A stretch of DNA of 7,284 bases from contig CAJYOV010000592.1 of the NCBI GenBank assembly GCA_913776405.1, forward strand, positions 1 through 7,284, in the 5' to 3' direction. Made by a program: the position numbers and the translations under genes. Shown piece after piece: positions 1 to 5,884 of the stretch. The DNA is from Pseudobdellovibrionaceae bacterium. GTDB lineage: Bacteria; Bdellovibrionota; Bdellovibrionia; Bdellovibrionales; JAMPXM01. The first letter of the stretch is position 1. Every line of letters starts with the position of its first letter. A model generated the notes under the pieces. The model was given only the letters and a program-made list of their open reading frames with translations, was not told the DNA's origin and did not search any database.

Positions 1-9
1 CATAGGAAA

Positions 10-32
10 CCTGGCCAGGCGGGATCTCCCGC
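10..32. repeat. Two adjacent palindromes near window start
   Basis: CCTGGCCAGG (10-19) is a perfect 10-bp palindrome. It is followed directly by GCGGG-ATCT-CCCGC (19-32), a 5-bp hairpin with a 4-nt loop. Neither strand has a T-run after it, so it is not a convincing terminator. It could be the 3' untranslated end of a gene outside the window or a protein-binding site. No coding frame could be supported in 1-171. Confidence 0.3.
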
Positions 33-122
33 TTCAAAATGCTCATTAGAGCGATTTTAGAGGGCTTTAGGAGACATTCCTTTTGCGACCGATTTTTACT
101 CCGCGACGACGGCGGTTGAAAA

Positions 123-151
123 TTGACTCTAGGCATGAATCAAAGCTAAAT
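123..151 (+). promoter_or_regulatory. Candidate sigma70-type promoter of the 172-636 gene
   Basis: TTGACT (123-128, five of six bases of the -35 consensus) is followed after 17 bp by CTAAAT (146-151, a weak -10). Transcription would start near 158, giving a leader of about 14 nt that contains GGGA just ahead of the ATG at 172. The weak -10 limits confidence. Confidence 0.35.
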
Positions 152-171
152 GCCGAGCAGAACGGGATCTC

Positions 172-636
172 ATGAGATTGATCTTATTTGCGGCTGTTCT
201 TGCACTCACCAATTCGGCTCTCGCTGAGACATTTTATCTGCATCAGTTTGTCGGAGTTTACGATGTAAGCGCTGAAGCTTGTCGCCCAACAACATCTTGT
301 GCACAAACATCGAGAATTGAACTTCGCGAGTCTGCGGGAACGATTGAGCTAATCGAGATTTCACAGCAGGGGTCCACAAGGATCAAGCTTGAAGAATCAG
401 GTGCGTCCGCAAATCCTCTGACTTACATCACCGGAGATATGAACTTTGGTATGTGGACTGAACAGACGAAATCAGAAACCGGGCGCTTGATCGAAAAACG
501 CACAGTAAAATTCTCCCGAAATGTCGCATCTCCTTCATCAGGCGTAGAACTGGTAATCCAAAAAGAAGTCAGAGATCCAGTTTCAGGCGGCTCGAAGTTA
601 TCTTTTCGTAGCCTTAAGCTGATTGCAAAAGACTGA
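172..636 (+). CDS. Small secreted protein of unknown function
   Basis: A 154-residue protein beginning with a clear Sec signal peptide: Arg2, a hydrophobic core over about residues 3-15, and a likely cleavage after the ALA at 16-18. The mature part is about 136 residues, rich in alternating hydrophobic and polar stretches with many Ser, Thr and Glu, and probably a beta-sandwich or small barrel in the periplasm. Two cysteines near the mature N-terminus (CRPTTSC, about residues 37-43) are close enough for a disulfide. The ATG at 172 is chosen because the signal peptide starts there. A weak GGGA lies just upstream. I do not recognise a named family. The style matches the many small exported hypothetical proteins of Bdellovibrio-like genomes. 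It is monocistronic and convergent with the decarboxylase gene. Confidence 0.75.
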   Translation: MRLILFAAVLALTNSALAETFYLHQFVGVYDVSAEACRPTTSCAQTSRIELRESAGTIELIEISQQGSTRIKLEESGASANPLTYITGDMNFGMWTEQTKSETGRLIEKRTVKFSRNVASPSSGVELVIQKEVRDPVSGGSKLSFRSLKLIAKD

Positions 637-650
637 ATAAAGCCACTTGA

Positions 651-683
651 TTAAGAAAAAATCGCCGCACGTAAACTCGCGCG
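651..683 (-). terminator. Possible intrinsic terminator of the ada-decarboxylase operon
   Basis: Read on the minus strand, CGCGCG (683-678) pairs with TGC-G-GCG (669-663) with one bulged G and an 8-nt loop, followed by ATTTTTTC (662-655). It lies about 100 nt past the stop codon of the decarboxylase. The stem is short and bulged, but the run of six T is good. No clear plus-strand terminator for the 172-636 gene was found. Confidence 0.4.
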
Positions 684-785
684 CTAAAGATAATAAATTA
701 TATATGTTTGATTATTGATCTACATACTTAAGTCTTCCGACCAGCGGGCTTCTAGAGGAACACTTTCAAATCGACGCAAAACAAA

Positions 786-2183
786 TTAACGAAGGACTTT
801 CCTTACCGACTCAACAGTGCGGTGAACATCATTCGCTGAAGTCCGCCAATTCACAACACTGACTCTCATCGCTCTCAGGCCCCTCCAAGTGGTCGACGAA
901 AAGAAAGCCGTACCTTCTTTATTGATTTCCGCGATAACTTCATCTGTTCTTCTATTGTGGTCAGTTTCGGTCGCATTCGGTGAGGCGTCAAAAAATCTAA
1001 TGAGACCTTGATTCAGTTGAGGCTCCCATAAAATTTTCGTGTTCGGCAATTTCCCTATGCCTAATACAATTTCATGGCAGTGTTGTACGCATCGCTCGAT
1101 CATGGCGGCAACGCCTTCTCTTCCAAGCTCCTGAAGGGCCGCATAAACAGGTACGCCTCTCGCTCGTCTTGACCACTCTGGATTCCAGTCAATTTGATCG
1201 CGAGCTTGCGATTCAGCAGCGATGTAGGAAGCACTAATTGTCATCGCTTCGCGGTGCGCTTGCCGGTCACGAATAATTGCAATCCCGCAATCAAACGGAA
1301 CATTCAGCCATTTGTGACCATCGGTTGCCCAGCTATCTGCGAGTTCAATTCCTTTTGTGTGATGCCGAAGCTTTTCTGACACTCTTGCAAAAAGCCCAAA
1401 CGCACCATCAATATGGACCCAGGCACCATGCTGTTTGGCTATCGGAATTAATTCATCAAACGCATCAAAAGCACCGATGTTTAAGTCTGCTGCATTTAGA
1501 ACGACAATCGTCGGTTGATCGGATTCACTTAAGACCGCTTCGAAATTCGAAATTTCAATTCGCCCTTCGCTGTCTGTTGGTATTGCGCGAAGAGATTTGT
1601 TGCCAAGGCCAAGATATCGAACTGCTCGGTCAACAGAGCCATGCCGATGCTCGCTTGTAAGAACTCGAATGGCTGGCGATCCGACTAAGCCATCTTCATT
1701 GATATTCCATCTTTTTGCTTTCAAAACCGCAGCTCTAGCGCTTGCTAAGCAAGTAAAATGAGCGAGCTGACATCCGGTCGTAAATGCGAAAGAGCATTCT
1801 TCCGGAAGGTGCAGGAGATCTTTAATCCATTCGCCAGCAGTTTCTTCAATAACGCTGACAGCGGGGCCACAAGCGTAGAGAGCCGCGTTTTGATCCCAAG
1901 TCGATGTCAGCCAATCTGCCGCAAGCGCAGAAGGTGTGGCGCCACCAATGACCCAAGCAAAGAAGCGGCCACTTGCACTCCCATGGAGACCACCTTTTGA
2001 GACATCAATCAGACGCTCGACCACTGCCGTGCTATCCATGCCTCTATCTGGTAGTTCACCATGAATTTTCTCCCGTAATGACTCTAGTGTTGCGGTTGCT
2101 GAGACCGACCTATCCTCTAGACCGCTAAGCCACTTTTTTGCGCCATTAAATGCAACATCGAGTGCTTCATAAGTTTGATTCAT
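786..2183 (-). CDS. PLP-dependent group II decarboxylase-like enzyme
   Basis: A 465-residue cytoplasmic enzyme of the glutamate / aromatic amino acid decarboxylase superfamily (fold type I PLP). Visible landmarks: GRFFAWVIGGATPSALAAD (about 72-90), the family's N-terminal substrate-side segment; TTGCQ (135-139), where relatives usually have the phosphate-binding S/T-GGSEAN turn; SEHRHGS (177-183), with His181 as the candidate ring-stacking residue; HIDGAFG (257-263), with Asp259 expected to pair with the pyridine nitrogen; and TDGHKW (287-292), with Lys291 as the Schiff-base lysine. The C-terminal AMRVSVVNWRT segment is also typical. Length is normal for the family. An in-frame ATG 30 bp earlier exists, but the ATG at 2183 is preferred: it has AAGGA 9 nt upstream and overlaps the upstream stop as ATGA. 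It is the second gene of an operon with the ada-like gene. The substrate cannot be read from sequence; the TTGCQ variant argues against naming it a glutamate or aromatic decarboxylase. Confidence 0.85.
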   Translation of the reverse strand: MNQTYEALDVAFNGAKKWLSGLEDRSVSATATLESLREKIHGELPDRGMDSTAVVERLIDVSKGGLHGSASGRFFAWVIGGATPSALAADWLTSTWDQNAALYACGPAVSVIEETAGEWIKDLLHLPEECSFAFTTGCQLAHFTCLASARAAVLKAKRWNINEDGLVGSPAIRVLTSEHRHGSVDRAVRYLGLGNKSLRAIPTDSEGRIEISNFEAVLSESDQPTIVVLNAADLNIGAFDAFDELIPIAKQHGAWVHIDGAFGLFARVSEKLRHHTKGIELADSWATDGHKWLNVPFDCGIAIIRDRQAHREAMTISASYIAAESQARDQIDWNPEWSRRARGVPVYAALQELGREGVAAMIERCVQHCHEIVLGIGKLPNTKILWEPQLNQGLIRFFDASPNATETDHNRRTDEVIAEINKEGTAFFSSTTWRGLRAMRVSVVNWRTSANDVHRTVESVRKVLR

Positions 2184-3007
2184 ATGTTTGTTTCCTTTCG
2201 TGCTTGTTCCCATGCAAGTACCGCCCGCTTACGTGAAGATCCCCAGCGATATTCGCCGATCGCCCCGGTTTCTTTAATGACTCGGTGACATGGAATTAAA
2301 TAGGCAATTGAATTTCTTCCGACAGCGGAGCCGACCGCTCTTGAGGCACTGGCGTTTCCTGCAATTGCAGCAAGATTTGAATACGAAACGACTGCCCCTT
2401 CGGGAATGCGAAGAAGTGCTTCCCAAACTTTAATCTGAAAAGCCGTACCTTTCAGAAGGAGCGATATTTTTCCTTTGCCTGATTTTCCAAAAATCCTTTT
2501 GGCGATTTTTGCGGTCTCAGTCCTAGAAAGTTTGAACTCTGCGTTCGGCCAATTTGCTTTGAGCTCTGCAACTGCTTCATCTGCATCATTGTTAAGGAAA
2601 GCGAGGTGGCATATTCCGCGACTGGTGAGCCCGATGAGACAATCTCCGAACGGAGTCTTCTGAACTCCGTAGCGAATCTCCACGCCGGCACCTTTTGCTT
2701 TGAACTCTCCGGGGGTTACTGCTTCAATCGAGATAATGAGATCATGCAATCGACCTGGTCCCGATAAACCAGATTCAAGCGAAGCTGAAAGTACGTCCTT
2801 TGAGTCGGCAAGCAACTGCTTGGCGTGTTTTGCCGTTAAGTACTGCACAAAGGATTTCGGCGTCGTCCCGGTCCACCGACTGAAGAGGCGTTGGAAATGA
2901 AACTCGCTAACCCCTGCAACTTTAGATAACTCTACAAGTGAGGGCTGGGAGGCGTAGTTTTTCTCAAGCCATCTAATGACTTTTTCAATCCGCTCGTAAT
3001 CTGACAT
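2180..3007 (-). CDS. AraC-type regulator fused to O6-methylguanine-DNA methyltransferase (Ada-like, no Ada-N domain)
   Basis: A 275-residue protein. Residues 1-105 form an AraC-type DNA-binding domain, with a first helix-turn-helix around SLVELSKVAGVSEFHFQRLF and the TPGEFK ending at about 98-103. Residues about 110-275 form a methylated-DNA--protein-cysteine methyltransferase, with the active-site motif IPCHRV (Cys240 accepts the alkyl group), a preceding RNSIAYL segment, and the YRWG loop (253-256) before SSRKRAVLAWE. By family knowledge it repairs O6-alkylguanine in a suicide reaction. Unlike E. coli Ada, it lacks the N-terminal four-cysteine zinc domain that repairs methylphosphotriesters and switches Ada into an activator, so autoregulation by that route is not expected. 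No Shine-Dalgarno precedes the ATG at 3007. A -10-like TATATT sits where a leaderless mRNA would need it. It overlaps the decarboxylase gene by 4 bp. I give no gene symbol because the architecture differs from canonical ada. Confidence 0.9.
   Translation of the reverse strand: MSDYERIEKVIRWLEKNYASQPSLVELSKVAGVSEFHFQRLFSRWTGTTPKSFVQYLTAKHAKQLLADSKDVLSASLESGLSGPGRLHDLIISIEAVTPGEFKAKGAGVEIRYGVQKTPFGDCLIGLTSRGICHLAFLNNDADEAVAELKANWPNAEFKLSRTETAKIAKRIFGKSGKGKISLLLKGTAFQIKVWEALLRIPEGAVVSYSNLAAIAGNASASRAVGSAVGRNSIAYLIPCHRVIKETGAIGEYRWGSSRKRAVLAWEQARKETNI
2193..2197 (-). promoter_or_regulatory. Ribosome binding site deciding the decarboxylase start
   Basis: AAGGA on the minus strand lies 9 nt before the ATG at 2183 and inside the end of the ada-like gene. 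It selects the inner ATG over the one at 2213. With the ATGA stop/start overlap, it suggests translational coupling. Confidence 0.6.
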
Positions 3008-3013
3008 TTAATC

Positions 3014-3042
3014 AATATACCTGCGGTATGGATGTATGGACA
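3014..3042 (-). promoter_or_regulatory. Candidate leaderless promoter of the ada-like gene with a direct repeat
   Basis: On the minus strand TATATT (3019-3014) ends 6 nt before the ATG at 3007, so transcription would start at or next to the start codon. The -35 region (TGTCCA, 17 bp upstream) is poor, as for an activated promoter. The spacer and -35 hold a direct repeat, TATGGA-TG-TATGGA on the plus strand (3027-3040). AraC-type proteins often bind direct repeats, so this may be an operator, possibly autoregulatory (inference). Confidence 0.35.
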
Positions 3043-3223
3043 CCCGATACTTGCTTGCGCAACATATCGAAAACTCTGTGGATTCAGCGGAAGCGAGAAA
3101 ACAAGCGTGGTGTTTCGAAACTAAACCATCTGAAGCCCCGAAATCAGCTAAGCGCGTTCAATAAATCAACGGCTAGCGATCTGTAAGCGTCGACCTAATT
3201 TGCGGTGCTCTGCTGAAATTGAA

Positions 3224-3334
3224 ATGATCGTTAAAGCGGGCGTCGGAAGCGCCATCGACCTGCTCGAAACAAAAATTCGGCATCGGAATTTTCTCAAAAG
3301 CGTTTATATTTGCGATGAGTTAAGTCGCGACTGA
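3224..3334 (+). CDS. Possible 36-residue small protein
   Basis: ATG at 3224 opens a frame of 36 codons ending in TGA at 3332-3334: MIVKAGVGSAIDLLETKIRH, then a further 16 residues ending in ELSRD. The frame is stop-free back to 3152 (60 codons). The composition is protein-like, with an amphipathic, helix-prone first half. No good Shine-Dalgarno precedes it. Support comes from the strong plus-strand terminator about 50 nt downstream, which otherwise has no gene to serve. It may also be a decayed remnant. No family is recognised. Confidence 0.25.
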   Translation: MIVKAGVGSAIDLLETKIRHRNFLKSVYICDELSRD

Positions 3335-3351
3335 TCTGGGAGGCTGTATCA

Positions 3352-3471
3352 ATGACACTAGATTTCGTTTCAATATGTTTTCCGAAAGCCGCTAGTCATC
3401 TGACAGCGGCTTTTTGTTTGAATAAATGGCTTTGTGAATCCGCCCAGCTCGGACTTATTCAAAAAATCTGA
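3352..3471 (+). CDS. Possible 39-residue frame with strong ribosome binding site, overlapping a terminator
   Basis: TGGGAGG (3337-3343) lies 8 nt before the ATG at 3352, the best Shine-Dalgarno sequence in the window. The frame starts MTLDFVSICFPKAASHLTAA, runs 39 codons and stops at 3469-3471. The terminator hairpin at 3388-3410 lies inside it, so a terminated transcript would lack a stop codon. That argues either for a leader/attenuator role, with ribosomes disrupting the hairpin, or for chance. Translation is unproven. Confidence 0.2.
   Translation: MTLDFVSICFPKAASHLTAAFCLNKWLCESAQLGLIQKI
3385..3419 (+). terminator. Intrinsic terminator (plus strand, possibly bidirectional)
   Basis: GCCGCT (3388-3393) pairs with AGCGGC (3405-3410). 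Inside it GTC can pair with GAC, with a bulged A, leaving a 4-nt loop. AAA precedes and TTTTTGTTT follows. This is a well-formed rho-independent terminator for plus-strand transcripts, yet no conventional plus-strand gene lies upstream. Read on the minus strand it has only TTT after the stem, so it could at best weakly end the 4905-3584 operon. Confidence 0.65.
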
Positions 3472-3583
3472 ACACCATCCAATTTCTTGAACGAATCGCG
3501 ACCGCCTAGTTTCGCTGTCGGCCGATTCACATTCAAAGTTTTTGAATATTCGTCTCTCACAGATAAACCAGAATCTACGAACT

Positions 3584-3961
3584 TCATCCAATACAATCGA
3601 TGACGACGGATTCTAATTCTTCGCTCGAGAGTACGCGTTCTTTTTGTTTACCCCGTAAAGCATCTAGCCTCTGGACCGCAGTTTTCTTAACGGCTTTCGC
3701 CTTTGCAAACTCCTGTTCCGTCAGAGCCCACAGATAGTCTTGTTCTTCCTCGCTAAGTCGCAAGAACGAAGACAGGCTTGAGATCCGCTCGTGCGACAGG
3801 CCTGCTTTCTTGTGCAGAATTCCATTGAGATGAGATGGACTTAACTTTAAATCGCGGCCGAAGGCTCGATAGGAATAGGAAGGGTTTTTAGCTTTACGAT
3901 GCTGATATTCAGACTCTAGAAACTCACCCAGTCCGGTCGCGAAACGAAGATACGTTCTCAC
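3584..3961 (-). CDS. Short TIGR02147-family protein (helix-turn-helix half only)
   Basis: A 125-residue protein if started at the GTG at 3961; a TTG 12 bp earlier would give 129. The N-terminal half carries the family signature: RKAKNPSYSYRAFGRDLKLS (about 22-41), SPSHLNGIL, GLSHERI, and FLRLSEEEQDYL. This is a Cro/C1-like helix-turn-helix over about residues 30-70. TIGR02147 proteins are usually about 270 residues with a C-terminal domain of unknown function. Here the protein ends after the linker, in a Lys/Glu-rich tail. The GTG is preferred because it overlaps the stop of the upstream gene as GTGA and has GGA 7 nt before it. Cotranscribed with the secreted VHE protein, so it may regulate that gene or act as a modulator of the full-length paralogue at 5063-5878 (inference). 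Truncation by an old mutation is possible, but the region after the stop shows no clear remnant of the missing domain. Confidence 0.7.
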   Translation of the reverse strand: MRTYLRFATGLGEFLESEYQHRKAKNPSYSYRAFGRDLKLSPSHLNGILHKKAGLSHERISSLSSFLRLSEEEQDYLWALTEQEFAKAKAVKKTAVQRLDALRGKQKERVLSSEELESVVIDCIG

Positions 3962-4905
3962 CGGTCTATCCAATCGGATGCGCGTCCGGCAGAAGTTGCG
4001 CTCAGAATTTTCGTGTTTTCTTCGTTCAAAAAAACACGCGAGCCCGCTGGCACAACATCGTACTTCGATTTGGTGATGAAGTTTGACGTTCGAAAACTTC
4101 GAACACTTCCACTCTCGAAAAACTCAACAGGCCCCTGAACACTGAACTTTCCAAAAGATAAAACCAAATCTGTTCCGAGATTCGCGTAGGCAGAAACCAA
4201 GTTTTCACCGCGAAACACGGGCTCGTTCTTTTCGCCACTCAAATCGTGGAGACTTAAGATTATACGATTGTATTCGAATGAGAACCAATTGAAGCGGCAA
4301 AGAGCTTGAACATATTCTTTCAAACTCATCCGAGAGATCTCTTCAGAAACTATCAAAGCTGTGAATTCTAAGATTTTGGAATCTGAGCCGGCCGTCTGTC
4401 GGACCTCGTTGGTCAAGATTTCGTGTACAATTAATGCCGCTCGTTCGTTGTCGTCCAAGTGGTTGAAAATCGGTCTCGAGATAATCAGCTTTGAACTTGA
4501 AGTGCCGCTCGAGTCAGGGATCTGAACGACTGCCTGACGAATGACGCATGGCTTGTCGACTTTAATGCCTTCAGTTTCGTGAGTCGCCGGCAATTCGACA
4601 TCCGTGAAAGACACACTCTTCAAAAACGAGTCTGCAACTTTGACGTACGCTTCGGCTCGCGCGGGGTTGTGCTTTTCGAGCTTAGAGATAAGGTAACGGA
4701 CCCGAGTTTTGAGGTCTAGACTCTGCGGCCCGTAATCTTTGTTATACGGATTTGCATTTTTCTCTCGAACAAAAAGGTCAAGCAGCCTATATGTTTTCCC
4801 GCTTTCAAGGCCACAGACTACGACGTGACCTCCGTTACCTATGCGCACAGTCGCAGATGCTTCGCAAGCGGCTACAATCAGCAGAGCTACCAACCAGATT
4901 CGCAT
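3958..4905 (-). CDS. Exported protein with GNGG...VVC and VHE motifs, unknown function
   Basis: A 315-residue exported protein. The signal peptide (residues 1-18, hydrophobic core LVALLIVAA) ends in ASA before TVRIG; VAAC at 11-14 could alternatively be a short lipobox. The mature N-terminus has GNGGHVVVC (23-31) followed by YRLLDLFVRE (39-48), a pattern I recall from many exported Bdellovibrio-like hypothetical proteins. Around residues 155-185 lies AALIVHEILTNEVR, with His161-Glu162, then a helix with ILEFTALIVSEE. HE on a helix is reminiscent of zincin metallopeptidases, but the second His of HExxH is absent, so peptidase activity is not claimed. The C-terminal third looks beta-rich. Start: the ATG at 4905 has GGGGA 6 nt upstream. 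The in-frame ATG at 4911 sits directly after that GGGGA and is too close. It overlaps the short TIGR02147 gene downstream by 4 bp and has its own promoter region with an inverted repeat. Confidence 0.75.
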   Translation of the reverse strand: MRIWLVALLIVAACEASATVRIGNGGHVVVCGLESGKTYRLLDLFVREKNANPYNKDYGPQSLDLKTRVRYLISKLEKHNPARAEAYVKVADSFLKSVSFTDVELPATHETEGIKVDKPCVIRQAVVQIPDSSGTSSSKLIISRPIFNHLDDNERAALIVHEILTNEVRQTAGSDSKILEFTALIVSEEISRMSLKEYVQALCRFNWFSFEYNRIILSLHDLSGEKNEPVFRGENLVSAYANLGTDLVLSFGKFSVQGPVEFFESGSVRSFRTSNFITKSKYDVVPAGSRVFLNEENTKILSATSAGRASDWIDR

Positions 4906-4911
4906 AACCAT

Positions 4912-4916
4912 TCCCC
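4912..4916 (-). promoter_or_regulatory. Ribosome binding site deciding the start of the VHE gene
   Basis: GGGGA on the minus strand, 6 nt before the ATG at 4905. It is adjacent to the other candidate ATG (4911), which it therefore cannot serve. Confidence 0.65.
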
Positions 4917-4918
4917 AT

Positions 4919-4941
4919 TTAGTTAAAGACGCCTTAACTAA
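4919..4941. promoter_or_regulatory. Inverted repeat, candidate operator of the VHE gene
   Basis: TTAGTTAA (4919-4926), a 7-bp spacer and TTAACTAA (4934-4941) form a perfect 8-bp inverted repeat. The arms extend to CCAT/ATGG on the outside if one T is bulged. It covers the predicted -10 and start of transcription of the leftward gene, the place for a repressor site. It could also form an AT-rich hairpin in the leader RNA just before the ribosome binding site. Confidence 0.5.
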
Positions 4942-4965
4942 TGGTTTTCAGGTCAATCCTGTCAA
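4937..4965 (-). promoter_or_regulatory. Candidate promoter of the VHE gene
   Basis: A perfect -35 TTGACA on the minus strand (4965-4960) is followed after 17 bp by ATTAGT (4942-4937), a poor -10. The strong -35 with weak -10, overlapped by the inverted repeat and preceded about 40 bp upstream by the tandem repeat, is a plausible regulated promoter. Confidence 0.4.
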
Positions 4966-5003
4966 ATCGCAGATGTTGCCGAGCCCTAGCGGCGGAAACA
5001 TTG

Positions 5004-5024
5004 TGTTCCATGATGTTCTATGAA
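5004..5024. repeat. Tandem 10-bp repeat, copy 1
   Basis: TGTTCCATGA-TGTTCTATGA-A: two units in direct tandem with one difference. Seen from the VHE gene it lies about 40 bp upstream of the -35, where class I activators often bind. One unit equals about one DNA helical turn, so both units would face the same side. Eighteen of 21 bases match copy 2 at 5999-6019. Confidence 0.5.
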
Positions 5025-5062
5025 TGAATCGCAAACGACCGCGTACTGCTCTTACTGCCAGA

Positions 5063-5878
5063 TCACAGGTCAAAAGCTGGAAAAGTAATCAGAGAAACTA
5101 TTTGAACGTCTTTCGCGCTCGATTTTACGCCACCAAATCTTTTCAGCAACTTATCCACGAACTCATTCGCCATTTCTCTGAATTCGTGAGACGCAGCTTC
5201 CGGAATCGCTAGAGCCCCGAATATAGGGAGAGCGCATGCCTCTGGCTTCTGTTCGACCGCCTCTACAGCTTGCACCAATAGATTTCGGATAACGTTGTGG
5301 TTCGCGATATCCTCTTCACTCCAGAAATTGTAAAGCCATCTACGTTTCCCGTATGATTCGCCGTGGTCTACCGTCGAGTCCGAATTCAGTCTGAGCCAAT
5401 GGTGCGCCTCTAAAAACTGGTACATGCGATCTAGAAGCTGTTCATCCACTTTAAGCATTCGAGCGCTCTCGGCAGAATTCCGCTCGAAGCTTTCAATGTC
5501 AGCCGTCAGTGTCGCTAGCCAATATTTCCAGAACTCTTGCTTGTCGTATATTCGCGGGAGAAGGGCCGCGCTTTCGAGCGCGCGCAGATGGAAAACTTTG
5601 ACGGCCGCGACTTCTCTTCGCTTTTTGCTCCTAGCATGCTGGCTTTCCACCAGAGAGACGAATATCTGCTGATCATGCTCACTCAATCGCAGATGCAGAG
5701 CGATGCTGAGCGCAGCTTTCGCTGATAGACCCGTGGATCCGGACAGAATTCCACTAATCTTTGAAGGCGATACTCCTAGATCGCGGGCAAAGGCCCTCAA
5801 AGAATAAGATGGGTTTTTGTCCTGACGTCTGTGCAATTCGCGCTGCAAGTAGGCGCGATAGTCGTGGTCATCAATCAT
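5063..5878 (-). CDS. TIGR02147-family transcriptional regulator, full length
   Basis: A 271-residue cytoplasmic protein of typical length for TIGR02147. The N-terminus YRAYLQRELHRRQDKNPSYS leads into a helix-turn-helix: SLRAFARDLGVSPSKISGIL (about 26-45), then GLSAKAALSIALHLRLSEHD. A helical linker LVESQHARSKKRRE (about 76-89) and a C-terminal domain of about 170 residues with no known enzymatic motif follow. By family knowledge a DNA-binding regulator; its targets are unknown. Start ATG 5878: no Shine-Dalgarno, but a good promoter places the transcript start at the ATG, so the message is probably leaderless. It is divergent from the secreted ART-like gene at 6153 and paralogous to the short protein at 3584-3961. 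Candidate targets are itself, the divergent gene and the VHE gene, because the tandem repeat lies before them (inference). Confidence 0.85.
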   Translation of the reverse strand: MIDDHDYRAYLQRELHRRQDKNPSYSLRAFARDLGVSPSKISGILSGSTGLSAKAALSIALHLRLSEHDQQIFVSLVESQHARSKKRREVAAVKVFHLRALESAALLPRIYDKQEFWKYWLATLTADIESFERNSAESARMLKVDEQLLDRMYQFLEAHHWLRLNSDSTVDHGESYGKRRWLYNFWSEEDIANHNVIRNLLVQAVEAVEQKPEACALPIFGALAIPEAASHEFREMANEFVDKLLKRFGGVKSSAKDVQIVSLITFPAFDL

Positions 5879-5884
5879 TTGATC

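Larger units (their letters stand above)
3008..3583. other. 576-bp intergenic stretch without a conventional gene
   Basis: Holds the minus-strand promoter of the ada-like gene at its left end, a perfect palindrome GTTTCGAAAC (3112-3121), the two small plus-strand frames and the plus-strand terminator. Between 3420 and 3583 nothing was recognised. A minus-strand frame (3591-3370, TTG start, 73 codons) that follows the short regulator was examined and not accepted as a gene. Confidence 0.5.

Noticed and set aside
1194..2000. Plus-strand frames opposite the decarboxylase gene
   Set aside because: They are antisense to a well-supported gene, with low-complexity, Cys/His/Arg-rich products and no start signals.
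3054..3070. GTTGCGCAAGCAAG on the minus strand upstream of the ada-like gene, considered as an Ada box
   Set aside because: It shares only the GCGCAA core with the E. coli Ada box, and this protein lacks the Ada N-terminal domain that uses that box.
3370..3591. Minus-strand frame of 73 codons (TTG start) directly after the short TIGR02147 gene, considered as its frameshifted C-terminal half
   Set aside because: Its sequence shows no resemblance to the C-terminal domain of the full-length paralogue, it runs into the terminator hairpin, and it has no ribosome binding site of its own.
4979..4994. GCCGAGCCCTAGCGGC, considered as a terminator of the TIGR02147 gene
   Set aside because: Only 4-5 pairs form and no T-run follows on the minus strand.
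5014..5024. TTCTATGAA (TTC-N3-GAA) considered as a LexA box
   Set aside because: The Bdellovibrio LexA site I recall is TTAC-N3-GTAA, which does not match. The tandem 10-bp periodicity explains the sequence better.
4852..5697. TCGCAGATG occurring at about 4852, 4966 and 5688
   Set aside because: Two copies are inside coding sequence and the word is only 9 bp, so coincidence is sufficient.
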